NCBI GenBank assembly: GCA_946811185.2
Contig: OX328103.1
Location: forward strand, 30,932,266 to 30,996,265
Length of the DNA: 64,000 nt
Origin: Hippopus hippopus
Lineage: Eukaryota; Mollusca; Bivalvia; Cardiida; Cardiidae
Reading direction: 5' to 3'
Position 1 is the stretch's first letter; every line of letters begins with the position of its first letter. The translations under genes were made by a program, and so were the position numbers. This document shows positions 38,654 to 49,327 of the stretch, one piece after another. Below the pieces are notes generated by a model, which worked only from the letters and a program-made list of their open reading frames with translations, was not told where the DNA came from and searched no databases.

Positions 38654-41600
38654 CTACCTATACATCACATACGGGTATAGCGTGGACAAAAAAAGATCCA
38701 AGGTTAAATCCTGCAATATTTAAGTTGTTTCAACTTTTTTGCGGACATTATAAACCAAAGCTCAGACTTCACAAGTCGTACACCCTGATCTTACCCACAA
38801 CATGCTTTATCGTGAGATCTGGCCAAAATTGGCTATAAAATTGCAATCATTATTTTTTGTTTGTTTGCTTCTTTTCAGTGAGCCTAAGAATACCCTGAGC
38901 AGCTTAAAATAGACAGCAAACAAGAGCCACATTCACATGGCCATCCCCCGCCGAATGCTTGCTCAATAGAAGATGTGTCTTCTTGTAGGTTAGTGTAAAG
39001 GCTAAAACAGCTAGATGTAAGAATTATTTTCTGGCAATGCTAAATACAAAGTAAAATAAAAACATCAACAAGGTACACTTTTCTTAGTCTCTCACTGACG
39101 CCTTTTATGGTTTTCGAGTTATGCTCCGGACAAAATTATGAAAGTATGAAAAATAACAAAGGGCAATAACTCCTAAATTATGCAATCAAGAGTTATGGTT
39201 CTTGTATACTGCACTTGTCCTCAATGTCATCTATCAACCTGTGAAGTTTCATGTTTCTATCTCATGTAGTTTTCAAGTTATGCTCTAGACAAAATTAAAG
39301 TAAGAAAAAAAACAAAGGGGAATAAATCCTAAACTATGCAACCAAGAGTTATGGTTCTTGTGCAATGCACTTTTTCTCAATGTGATCTAACCACCTGTGA
39401 AGTATCATGTTTACACCTCGAAAAATTTTTTAGTTATGCTTCAGACAAAATCTATGAAAAATAACAAAGGGCAATAACTCCTAAAGCATGGCAGTGAAAG
39501 TTATGGTTCTTGTACGCTGCACTTCTGCTCAATGTCATCTATCAACCTGTGAAGTTTCATGTTTATATATCATGTTATTTTCAAGATATACTCTGGACAA
39601 AATTTAAGTATGAAAAATAACAAAGGGCAATGATTCCTAAATTATGCAATTCAGAGTTATGATTCTTGTGCACTGCACTTCTCCTTGATGAGATCTATCA
39701 ACCTGTGAAGTTTTGTGTTTATATCTCATGTAGTTTTCAAGTTAAGCTTTGGACAAAATTTAAGTAAGAAAATAACAAAGGGCAATAACTCCTAAATTAT
39801 GCTATCCAGAGTTATGGTTCTTGTGCACTGCACTTCTCCTTAATGAGATCTATCCACCTGTGAAGTTTCATGTTTACAACTTTTATAGTTTTTGAGTTAT
39901 GCTCCGGACAAAAAGTGAGACGGAAGGACGGACAGACGGAAGGACGGACGGACGGACGGCTACTATTACCATATCCCCCGCCGCCTTTTTGGCGGGGGAT
40001 AATAAAGTAAGTGTATCAATATTCAACTAACCATGCTTATTTTCCGCAGAAAGAGTTTTTCTTCTGTAATTTGTGTCCAGTTCATTTCAATTGCACCAGG
40101 GTCATCCGGAGAACATGGGGTCAAAAGGTCATCTACAGTAACACTTGGGTCTTTAACAGAGGGACCTGTAACCTGGTTGAATTTAAAACATTAAATCCAT
40201 GAATTTCAGACCTGCAATTACCGAAAGTAGTTTTAACCCCAGACCTGCAGCAGACGACTTTCAATTACAGTACATTATAGATGGTCAAAATCAAAAGTTT
40301 TAATTAATAAATAAAAGTTACAGCATTGTTGCACAAAGATTATTTCCATTCAAAAGTAGTTTGCTGCAAGACACAAAGAGTCCGAAGAACATATTTCGTA
40401 AATGGTTCCTCTAACTATACTGGTTCTGAACAGTAGATCTAGTGGGTCTTTATCAGACGATAGAAATGTACACTTGACCAAATTGAAAACATTTGCAGAC
40501 GACAATTTAAACGTTAGTCGAATGATGAAGAGGGTAGAAAACATTGTGGAAAAAAGGGGGGAAATGTCGGTTACCAGCATTTTATCCTTTTTTCCACGAG
40601 TTTGTCAAAAGCAGTCTTCCTCAGGTTCGTCAAAACTTATTAAAGACAAAGGGTGAGATGGCGCAGTAGGGTTTAAAAACTTGCCTGAAATGTTTATTAC
40701 CTTTTTAAAATGTGTAGCACTACTGATCTCCCGAACAGGTTTCATCTGTGCATCTCTGACAACGCAAAATATATCTGAACCCGTGTAACCTTCCGACCTT
40801 TTACCCAAATCCCTGGAAATAAAAAAATGAAGGCGGAATACATATCATAAACACAGATGTTGTATAGTTCCACGAAAAAGCCAAATCATTTATATACACC
40901 GTCAAACCTATCTTAATGGCCACCTCAATTAATCAACCAAGTTGTCCTATGATACCAACATTTCAGTTACAAAATATTATTTTTTGAGCAACCATCTGTC
41001 TTTAGTAATAAATGGTAAATAATCCCTTGGCCGATTGCTCAATACAATGTCTGTCTGAGGGTGTCATTAATAAGTATGTCAATTTGATTTTGTATTTTCT
41101 ACGTGGACGGATATGCTTGAACGTATGAATGCATCTATCTGTCTTTGCATGTAGATGCACGATGCGAATGTGACAGCCGAAGGCTTAACTCGTGATAACC
41201 TGATAATTAAAATGAATTAAGGTCACAGGAATACAAGAGAAAACTGCTCGTTACTACATGTAGCAAAATCTTTTCAAAAGTGGTCTGCAGAATTTAAAAG
41301 AAAGTTGTTCGCTACATTTAATTAGGCGACAAAAGGCGTTATGCCTAACATGACACATGCAAATAGTTGTAATACTAATTAATAAACGATATTTATAGAC
41401 AAAATCACCCAACTCACTCGAAATCCTCTTCTGTGAGGCTGTGGGCAGAATCGCCTAACAGAGTCTTGAACATCTGACTCCTTGCTGAAAGGTCTGGTAA
41501 AGGTACAACAACCCGTTTAATTAGACATCTACGAACAGACGGTTTGATTTCCCAAGGCACGTTTGTTGTACCGACCACCTGGATTCCTGTAAAACATGTT

Positions 41601-44600
41601 GATGATTAAATAGGTAAGTTAGGGTGTAACTCTTTGCAAAGTAATTCTGAGGAAGATGACTTTTGAAGACTTCGAAAAAATTGTGCGGAAAAAGAAAATT
41701 CTGATAACCAGCATTTCCCCACAATGTTTTCTGCACTGCCAAGGATAAATCCCATCATTTCAAAAATTATAAATTTGTGATTTGAAAAACTTTCAAATTG
41801 AATGATTTTTAAACGCCGTTTTCAATTGTATTTTCAATTTCATTTGTATTCACATTTAATCCTTAGGCTGATAAGCGCGACTCACTGACCTTTTGCGGAC
41901 AGTGTAGATCAAGATAAGACTGCACAGAACGTGCAGTCTTATCTTGAATCTACACTGTCCGATATGGATATATTTTTCTCTAAAAAATAAGTTTTAAATT
42001 GCATTATTCAGGTTTTCACTATCGACTTGGAAGTTTCCTTTAACTTATTTAGCAGGTTAAGAGTTGAAACAATTCGAAAGATAAATCTTGTTAGATGTTT
42101 TTGTAACAGCGTTTTCAACAGCAATTCAATGACTTATGGTTGTCTTTTCTGGGTTTCACTAGTACTTGTCCTAGGACACTTCCATGTGATGCGAACACAT
42201 CTACATAGATAGATGGCAGATTTTTATTTTTCATGATGATTTAACCTTGGAACACGAAACACTAAATCATAAGACAGTTTAGCAGGAATAATAATGAGAC
42301 AAAACTATAGTCGACGTTAGTTTTGCCAGACTATCCCATGTGATATAGGACTGGTCTAAACTGTATTTTCTGGCATCCCCTAGTTAACTTTGTGAGACAT
42401 AGAAATTAATTTGTCTTTTTTCAGGGGTCCAAGATAAAAATCTCTTAAAAACTTTAGAGACTCTTTCGTAATATATTAACAATCGGATTGTTGTTGATGT
42501 TTTGTTGTTGTTGTTGTTGTTGTTGTTGTCATTGACGTTGTTTTAAAAAAGTTAAGAAACGTTAGACTTTTTTACTGCTTTTTGTTTGTTTGAATAACGT
42601 CGCTTCTACTACCCGTAGATCTACTAGTGTATGAAAAAGTACATACATGTATTTTACACACCCGTCACAACTAGAACTATCATAAATCAGACATATACCC
42701 CCACCAGCACATTGTCAATGAAGCGGCACAATCAGAGAACGGAAATGATTTTCAAAACAGAGATCACCTGTGACCTTGACCTTTGATCCGTGTGACCAAA
42801 AACCGATAGGGCACCTCCTTGGATCATGGGCAATACTTGCATAAAGTTTCATGTCCCATGTTAAAGAGCCACTGAATTAGAGCACCGACAGTATATCAAA
42901 CAAAGTTCATCAGTGACTTTGACCTTTGACCCATGTGACCCAAAAATGAAAGGGCACTTCCTTGGGTCATGAGTAAGACCTGTATAAAGTTTAAGGGTCC
43001 TAGGTCAAACACCTATTGAGTTACAGCAAGGAAACGATTTTCAAAAAAAGTTCTCCTGTAACATTGACCTTTGACCCATGTGACCAAAAAACGAGAGGCC
43101 ACCTCCTTGGGCCATACTTGTATAAAGTTTCAGGGTCCTAGGTCAAACGGCTTTTGAGTTAGAGAACAAAAACGAAAAGTCTACAAACGGACGGATTGAC
43201 GGACGGACGGCCAACCGAATGGATGGACAAAAGGACAGACAGACAGATAGACATGTTGAAACCGGTATACCCCCCTTTTACTTCGTAGGTGGGGGTATAA
43301 AAATGCAGATCTTTAATAAAGCTGACTGCAATTATCTGTTCTTTCGAAGTCTATGGTGGAAAGAAACTATTCTTCCGTCGCTATTTTAACACATTCAACA
43401 TGGAATTGCTGAGAAATGATCAGTTTAAACGCCAGTTTCTTTCAACACAAAGATGTTTTGATGTCGAAAATAAACTTGTCTGCAATGTGAGAAACCTGCA
43501 AACATATTACTGACGTCATGAACGTGACGATAAATTACCTTTTTACGTCATGCTCGTTTGGAAGAATTTAAATACTTAATGACGTTTTCAAAAGCTTTTT
43601 ATCGTAATCAGAGACCGCTAAATGAGTCAGCATGTAACAATGGGCTGCATATAACCACAAACTGCGAAATCTGCCCATACCGGTATTTCCCCTGTAACAT
43701 TTGTCTATCTGGAGAAGGAATTCGGTTTTAAATCTTCTTTCCCATTCATGTTTTTCCCGTTGAGAACTCAGTAGGTCTATATCATCAATCAGGATTACAC
43801 ATGGAGAATTCTGGTGGGCCTTTTCGAACAGTGCCTTTATTAACCTGGAATTCCAGAGCAAAACTCATTAATTTAGCCCTTTACCAAACAATTCTATATT
43901 CTGACGGCTCAGGAAAAAATGCTTTTTGAACACACTGTGAGGAAAGAAGAAATGCATTTTTTTATCTTTTACACCACAATACTTTCCACTCTTTCACAAC
44001 CAAATGACATAATTTGGGCCACATGTCATCTACAAATGCTTTCAATGTGGATAGGTCTTAAATTTTGTTCAGTGGTAAAGGGTTGAATATGGTAAAATAC
44101 AAACCATCAGTAGTTTACCGGGAAGTATAGAAGAGACTTACTGTTCATTGTTTCCAATGTATCTAGACATTAAATCCGATCCGTGAACATGGAAGAAAGA
44201 AGCATCGCCTCTATGGATTGCAAGGGCTTGTCCTAATAAAGTCTTCCCTGTGCCAGGCCCCTGGAATAGATTAATTGAATTAAATGAATGGTGTTTTAAG
44301 CCGCCTTCAACATTATTTCAGTCATGTCACTGCGACAGTTTACATATTAATGTTTTTTCTGGGTTTCACAGGTACTAGGTTAGGGCTCTGAGGTATCTTT
44401 CAAAAGACACTCCCACGAAAAACCTAGTGGATCCAGCGAGTCTCGAACCCGGGACATCCAGGTCACGAGTCCTACACTTTTACCACTGAGCTACGCAGGA
44501 CCCCTGCCTGGAATAGACATGTAAAGAACCTTCACTTATGTACATAGTTGTGCTGTTCAACTTAGCTCTTTACCAGGCGACAAAATTTTAGACTATTCAA

Positions 44601-46780
44601 CATTGAAAGCATTCGAGTCGATAACTTAAATGTGGTCCCAATAATGGGATTTGTCCGTAAATGGGTATGAAACATTGTGGTAAAATGAGAAAATGCTGGT
44701 TTTCAGCATGTTCCCCTTTTCCCACTATGTTTTTTAAAGTTTTCTTCCTCATAGTCGCTAAAACATAGGGTTGTTTAGATTTAGCATTACGTTCCCGAAG
44801 TTGGGTGTCTGCACTGTTGAATTAACTCTTTACCAGACGGCAAACTTTTATACACGTTTTTATGTGAAGCATTTACAGACAAAATTGAATGTGACTCAAA
44901 TGGTGAGATTTTTTTCTTTTCTATGGTAGAAAACATTGTGGGAAAAGGAGTAAATGCTGGTCATACCTATGTTTTTAAAAGCCTACCGGGATCTTTAAAG
45001 CACCAGATTATTGGGCAAATGGTAAAATATGAAACAATTCATACGTACACCATACAGCAAGACACCAAATTGTGGCCGTCGGCTTCCTTTAGAAAAACAG
45101 ATAAAGAAACTTGTAGAATGATGTTCTATCAAAAACAGGTCCTCGAGTTACGTCTTCAAATTTTCCCCCACCTTATTACTATATAAAATTATTTACTGGT
45201 ATAGATTCAACAGTACATGTGTCATAATAAACGGAACGAAGTGGAAAAAAATCCTCAAATGATCTTAACTAGAAAGACATGCCAAAATTTAGAAGTTATG
45301 CGCTGAACTGATCAATATCCACATCCGAATGGACATACTTCATTTTTATGATTAAGCAAGCTGGTCGCTTTGTGAGTAAATAGTTATTTTCAGGTTATAT
45401 AGCCTTAAGAAGAATTGTCGACTTTCATTGCTTCGTTCTGCAGGGAACGACAAAGAATGTCCAGATTATGCCAAGAGAAGTTGACAAATCTCGGATTATT
45501 TGACTGTAATTAGGAAAGACCCCACCCCTTTGGAGCCAAGAAAACCCTTACCGGTAAATAACTGTGGAAATTTTAAAGGTAACACGACCGCTTCTAATAA
45601 CGTTTTTTTAGCAGCGTCCAATCCAATAACGTCTTCCCATTGTGTTCCAGGTGTCTGTCTTAAACACTGCCTGCAGAATTAAATAAGTAGGTATATAGAT
45701 CTATCTATTCGTGAAGTGTTCAAAGTAGTTTTCAATAAAATTTCTGTTATGCCAAAACGACAAGTGCAAGTGTCTTTGTATTCCTTGTGTCTTCGGCCTG
45801 GCCATCACTTTGCACAGCACTGTTTGCGAAGCACTGGCTGCTTTCTATATAAAATGCTTTGATATCCCAATCACCATACAAATGTTTTGGTAGATATGAC
45901 TGCAAATTTCATATCAGTTTGATATAAAATTTTGTCGTCCAGAAAAGAGTTAAGATGTTGGATTTGTAATCAGAAGACCGTGACCAGCGTTCTACTGATA
46001 TAGGGATTCTTGGACATAGTCTTTTATCACTGTATTGAAAAAAAAAAGTCCCATCATAAAGCACACAAGTAGCCTAGACTAGGACTTAAGTCCAACTCAT
46101 TTTCAAAATTTTATTGAAACATGGTCTAGAGTGCATTTATCTCACTTATTCTGAAAATAGCCTGAAAGTTTATGGGGCAGTTGTCTCTCCTCTGAATAAC
46201 CATTGGGAGAACTAGAACACTGCCTGGCATCTATTCCTGCTTGCAGCGATGGTCACGTGGGCAAGTCCTTCGGTAGCTCTGTACAGTCCTTATCTGGTTG
46301 CTGGTGAAACTCAGAAAAGACATTTGAGGTGAGCTGTCGCCTTGACGTAGCAGTTTTAAAAGGGGAAAAAGTCCGGTTCAAACAAACTAAAACAGTATGT
46401 GATTTTTTTTTTCAAAAAAGGAAAAAGGAAAGCAAGGATCTATCGAAACGCAGAGAAAGTGAACTCCGAAACAGAGCTGAATATATATCTAGATCTTCTT
46501 TTTCATTTTGAGGTCCACTGTCTGTGATGTAAATGACTACAAATTTCTGAAAATTCCTCTGGAAACAGGATATTATTAATTTACAAAGTGTTCTGTCGCA
46601 AATTGCAAGAAAAGAAGTTCGTCTGGACTTAAGGAGGAGATAAACTTGTCCTCGTATTTTAATGAGACGTTCAGATCAAGATCGTGTAAACTTACGAATA
46701 TGAAGAAGATAAAATATTTAACTTGTAAGGGAAAAACTATGAAAACAACTGACTTACCCCAACAGTTCGTCCGATGCCAT
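38200..46780 (-). CDS. MIT-less VPS4-like AAA ATPase
   Basis: Nine exons, 5' to 3' on the minus strand: 46780-46758, 45670-45552, 45086-45049, 44260-44142, 43844-43681, 41586-41418, 40812-40701, 40172-40032, 38319-38200. All are GT-AG, totalling 1005 bases (334 residues plus stop). Exon 1 codes only MASDELLG, which matches the start of the VPS4 AAA cassette, so the MIT and linker regions are absent. Motifs: [11 protein letters not shown] (19-29), Walker A GGPGTGKT (60-67), pore loop 1 SRYIG (92-96), Walker B VILIDDID (116-123) with Asp121 in place of the catalytic Glu, sensor 1 TTN163, arginine fingers R173-R174, SEGYTGSDI, the VPS4 beta-domain [17 protein letters not shown], and the C-terminal helix (296-334). 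Canonical VPS4 is about 435-440 residues and docks on ESCRT-III tails through its MIT domain. Without it this protein may act on other partners or in mixed rings. Hydrolysis is probably reduced but not abolished by Glu to Asp (inference). An upstream unrecognised exon carrying MIT cannot be fully excluded. Confidence 0.88.
38578..38650. repeat. (CT)n microsatellite
   Basis: About 36 CT units with one T interruption, 260 bp 5' of the last exon of the AAA paralogue, in its last intron. Confidence 0.95.
38735..38915. repeat. Family-2 MITE, heavily diverged
   Basis: ttttttgcggacattataaacc, ctcagacttcacaagtcg and a terminal gagcagctt-like arm. Confidence 0.45.
38943..40003. repeat. Tandem-repeat element with short inverted ends, ~155 bp unit x5
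   Basis: Tips atcccccgccg (38943) and cggcgg-gggat (about 39966-40003) are inverted. Between them the phrase ttatgctc(c/t)ggacaaaa recurs near 39119, 39277, 39433, 39586 (variant), 39740 and 39896, spacing 153-159. Each unit has aacaaagggcaataactcc, gagttatggttcttgt, atctatc-aacctgtgaag and tttcatgttta. The right end carries a (GGAC)n stretch at 39920-39959. It lies in the last intron of the AAA paralogue. Confidence 0.85.
40446..40650 (+). repeat. Family-1 MITE
   Basis: tctttatcagacgatag arm; hairpin 40537-40601; right end eroded. It is 50 bp from exon 7 of the AAA paralogue. Confidence 0.7.
41628..41800 (-). repeat. Family-1 MITE, diverged
   Basis: gtaactctttgcaaagtaattctgagg, ctgataaccagc and ttctgcactgccaagg; hairpin truncated. 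In intron 5 of the AAA paralogue. Confidence 0.6.
41856..42067. repeat. Family-2 MITE, complete
   Basis: ttaatccttaggctgataag to gcaggttaagagttgaa; near-perfect centre 41897-41961. Confidence 0.85.
42070..42200 (-). mobile_element. SINE 3' fragment
   Basis: acagcgttttcaacagcaatt and ttttctgggtttcactag are the complement of the SINE tail. Confidence 0.5.
42489..42531. repeat. (GTT)n microsatellite
   Basis: About twelve GTT units, slightly interrupted. Confidence 0.9.
42690..43308 (+). repeat. Tandem-repeat element with inverted tips, ~120-135 bp unit x3
   Basis: atacccccacc at the left and ggtgggggtat at the right are inverted tips. Three units share tgaccttgacctttga, catgtgaccaaaaa, ggcacctccttgg and ataaagtttcagggtcc. 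A (GGAC)-type run lies at 43190-43210. A truncated copy is at 4108-4400. Same layout as 38943-40003, with unrelated unit sequence. Confidence 0.8.
43873..44086 (-). repeat. Family-1 MITE, hairpin damaged
   Basis: agccctttaccaaacaattc to tcagtggtaaagggtt. It lies 29 bp upstream of exon 5 of the AAA paralogue. Confidence 0.7.
44290..44505 (-). mobile_element. tRNA-derived SINE, minus orientation
   Basis: The complement of the tail (gccgccttcaacattatttcag) and a reversed tRNA-like head (ctcgaacccgggac, ccactgagctacgcagg). It lies in intron 3 of the AAA paralogue, close to the Walker A exon. Confidence 0.7.
44563..44778 (+). repeat. Family-1 MITE
   Basis: gctctttaccaggcgac arm; hairpin 44674-44732; right tip eroded. 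Confidence 0.7.
44822..45027 (+). repeat. Family-1 MITE, one hairpin arm lost
   Basis: ttaactctttaccagac to gggcaaatggtaaaa; only the left stem ggagtaaatgctgg remains. Confidence 0.65.
46190..46345 (+). mobile_element. SINE body fragment
   Basis: gcagcgatggtcacgtgg, gggcaagtccttcgg and gaggtgagctgtcgccttg match the body seen at 53258-53413. In intron 1 of the AAA paralogue. Confidence 0.5.
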
Positions 46781-46799
46781 AATGAATATAGATGATAGA

Positions 46800-48055
46800 G
46801 TTAAATATTTAAAAAAAAAAACACCGGTCAGTTTGCAAGAGAGTACTCGATATTTAGTTGTATGTTACCTATCACTCAAATTCTATTTTTAAACATAATC
46901 TAAGTCACAGGAACTTGATCCGTACACAGTCACGCGCTCGTGTGTACCGTACATGCTCATGTGACACATCTTGTTGTAGCAATTATTCAATTCCGTACGA
47001 GGAAACATATTTTGAATCGATTCATTCACAGAATACGTATTTTACTATTTTCCAATGATCACGAAATTCAAAAGAATGCACCATCTTTATGTAAGGGGAG
47101 TAACTACGAAATCAAATACTCCAAGTATCACATGAGTAATTTTTTTTACTTAGAATGAAAATAAAATGAAAGTATGTTATCTTCAACGCTCTGCTGTTCT
47201 TTTTGAAGTATGTGGAGTTTTGCTGTTTTTTTCTGTGTTGCATATACTTTTGATTATCTTCACTCGCCATTAAAAAAAAGGTGAAGAACATGACACAATG
47301 AGCGTCGAACTTCCACACTGATCCTCATCAAACAACTAGATCTACCAGTTTGTTTATTACATGAAACTGATCTAGATCTGCTACCATATCAACTAAGGTT
47401 CTATATGACAGAAAAAAATGTAGTGTTTCTTAGTGTAGCCATTGATGTTATGTCATACATCAACGCTACATATTTAACCAAACCGAAAAAGACAATTCTG
47501 ATTCAACTTTGAAAACCGTGGAAAACACCTGACACTGGTGGTATTCAACCCGGAATAGGTCCTATTTAGAACTACACTAACAAGTGTCGAGACTGCTGTA
47601 ATGAAGAATGCTACCACCTACGACCAAATCAAATCATGTAGTATACCATATCAGAGAACATCACATATGTCCATGATTTGAATTATGTGATAAATGACGT
47701 ACTGTCGTAGCAAATCAAATAGAATATAATCACATGTACATACAGATGAAAAATATCGTCTCATATTAATATCATACAAAATCACATAACATCATGCTTT
47801 ATATGAAATAGAATTCGGTCATTAGTACATGTATATCAGATGATAAAAGCCATATAAAAGGCTTTGTACTGCTTTTATTGTTCCGTACATCCACAAGTAA
47901 AATTAATTTAGGGACGTCGACTCATCAATCGGTCTAAGGTTAAACTATCGACATTTCACATACATACAATCATAAGTTCATGGGGTCGATTTAGCCTGGG
48001 TCCAGATGGTAATCATCTTTTAATAACTCCTTATCACGGTTTCATTTTAACGGTC
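46800..48055. other. Spacer between the AAA paralogue and the lectin gene
   Basis: Candidate upstream region of the 38200-46780 gene. No family 1-3 element. A short hairpin lies at 47432-47469 (tgtagc...gctaca). No TATA or initiator can be assigned. Confidence 0.4.
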
Positions 48056-48059
48056 TGTA

Positions 48060-48295
48060 CAGACCTGTGGCAAAATTGTTAAACGGTTCTACAATTAATA
48101 CTGTCATTTTTTCGGCGTAGCTGAATGTGCTGGCTTTTGACCTACTTTTTCGTTCTGATAACAAATGAATAAACAGAAATTTGTGATTGGTAAAAAATGT
48201 AGACATGTTTACTTTAAGGGCCCGTTCCTATTTGCGGGCAAATTTACGCCGTCTATCTTTTTTACATATATTTCCTGTTACAAAGTAACGCCTGA
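48060..48295 (-). repeat. Family-6 repeat copy
   Basis: It matches the complement of 59640-59890: ggcgtagctgaatgtgctgg, ggcttttgacctac, tttgtgattggtaaaaa and tttgcgggcaaat correspond. Confidence 0.65.
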
Positions 48296-48351
48296 GGAAA
48301 AAGTGACTGGACTGGAACCCAGGCTAGATCGAATAAGCAATTGTTCGAAGA

Positions 48352-49293
48352 TCAAACTGCCGGAATTTCACATATATAGCCATATTCTGTATAACACTGA
48401 ATATCGTTGAGTTCCCAGGAGTGCGGTCGATAGAGGCGGGCACAATGATCGTTACCGTCAGTATTCAAATTATACTCCCTCCAAATATCACCGTCCATTG
48501 TCTGGTTTAAACCTGTAGAAGTGACCCAGTGGTCATTCGACGTCCCAACTCTCATCGTATCCACCCAATAGCCGTCTAAAAAAGGAAAAAAATACAGAGA
48601 ATTGTGTAGGCTGTTCCAGTTGTACATTACACGTATAAAGTGTGGAATCCCGTTTCCGCCTTTCTGGCCCCGTATCACACACACCCGTGTTTTAACGACC
48701 CTGAGCAGGAGGGTTTTGAAAAAAAATGTTGGAAAAAGGGAAATGCTGATAACCAGCATTTTTTTTTTTTCACTTTGCAACCATGTTTTTTTTACACATT
48801 TGCAGGACAAAATTAACGATTTTAGTCTAGTGTAGATTGTCGTCTGCAAATGCTTTCAATTTGAGCCAGTCTAAAATTCTGTCGGATGTTAAATAGTTTA
48901 ATCTTTATCCTGCGGAATTTGACTGATTATGTCGACGAGTTCACAAAAAAGGTTCCGCTGAGTTTAGTGGCATTGAACTGGGTTTGTATGACCGAAACTA
49001 CAGATAAAGTAGTGAAGAGTATAGAACAAGATCAAATTGCACGTATGTGCAGGCTGGTCTTGCTCATTACTCTCTGCAAAATACATAAATGGTTAAGGGT
49101 TAAATATCGCCCTTGCAAACCACGCCAAAGAGAATATGATTGTGTTGTTGTCGTTCAGAAATGCACATGCAATGTTTCACTATTTCACGGCCAGGAGCAG
49201 CTTTACTATCCTTTAAATATCCGAGGCGGTGCAGATCCTAGTCAGACTGCACAAAATTTGCAATCTGATGATGTTATCTTCGGCGTTCTTCAG

Positions 49294-49327
<34 letters not shown>

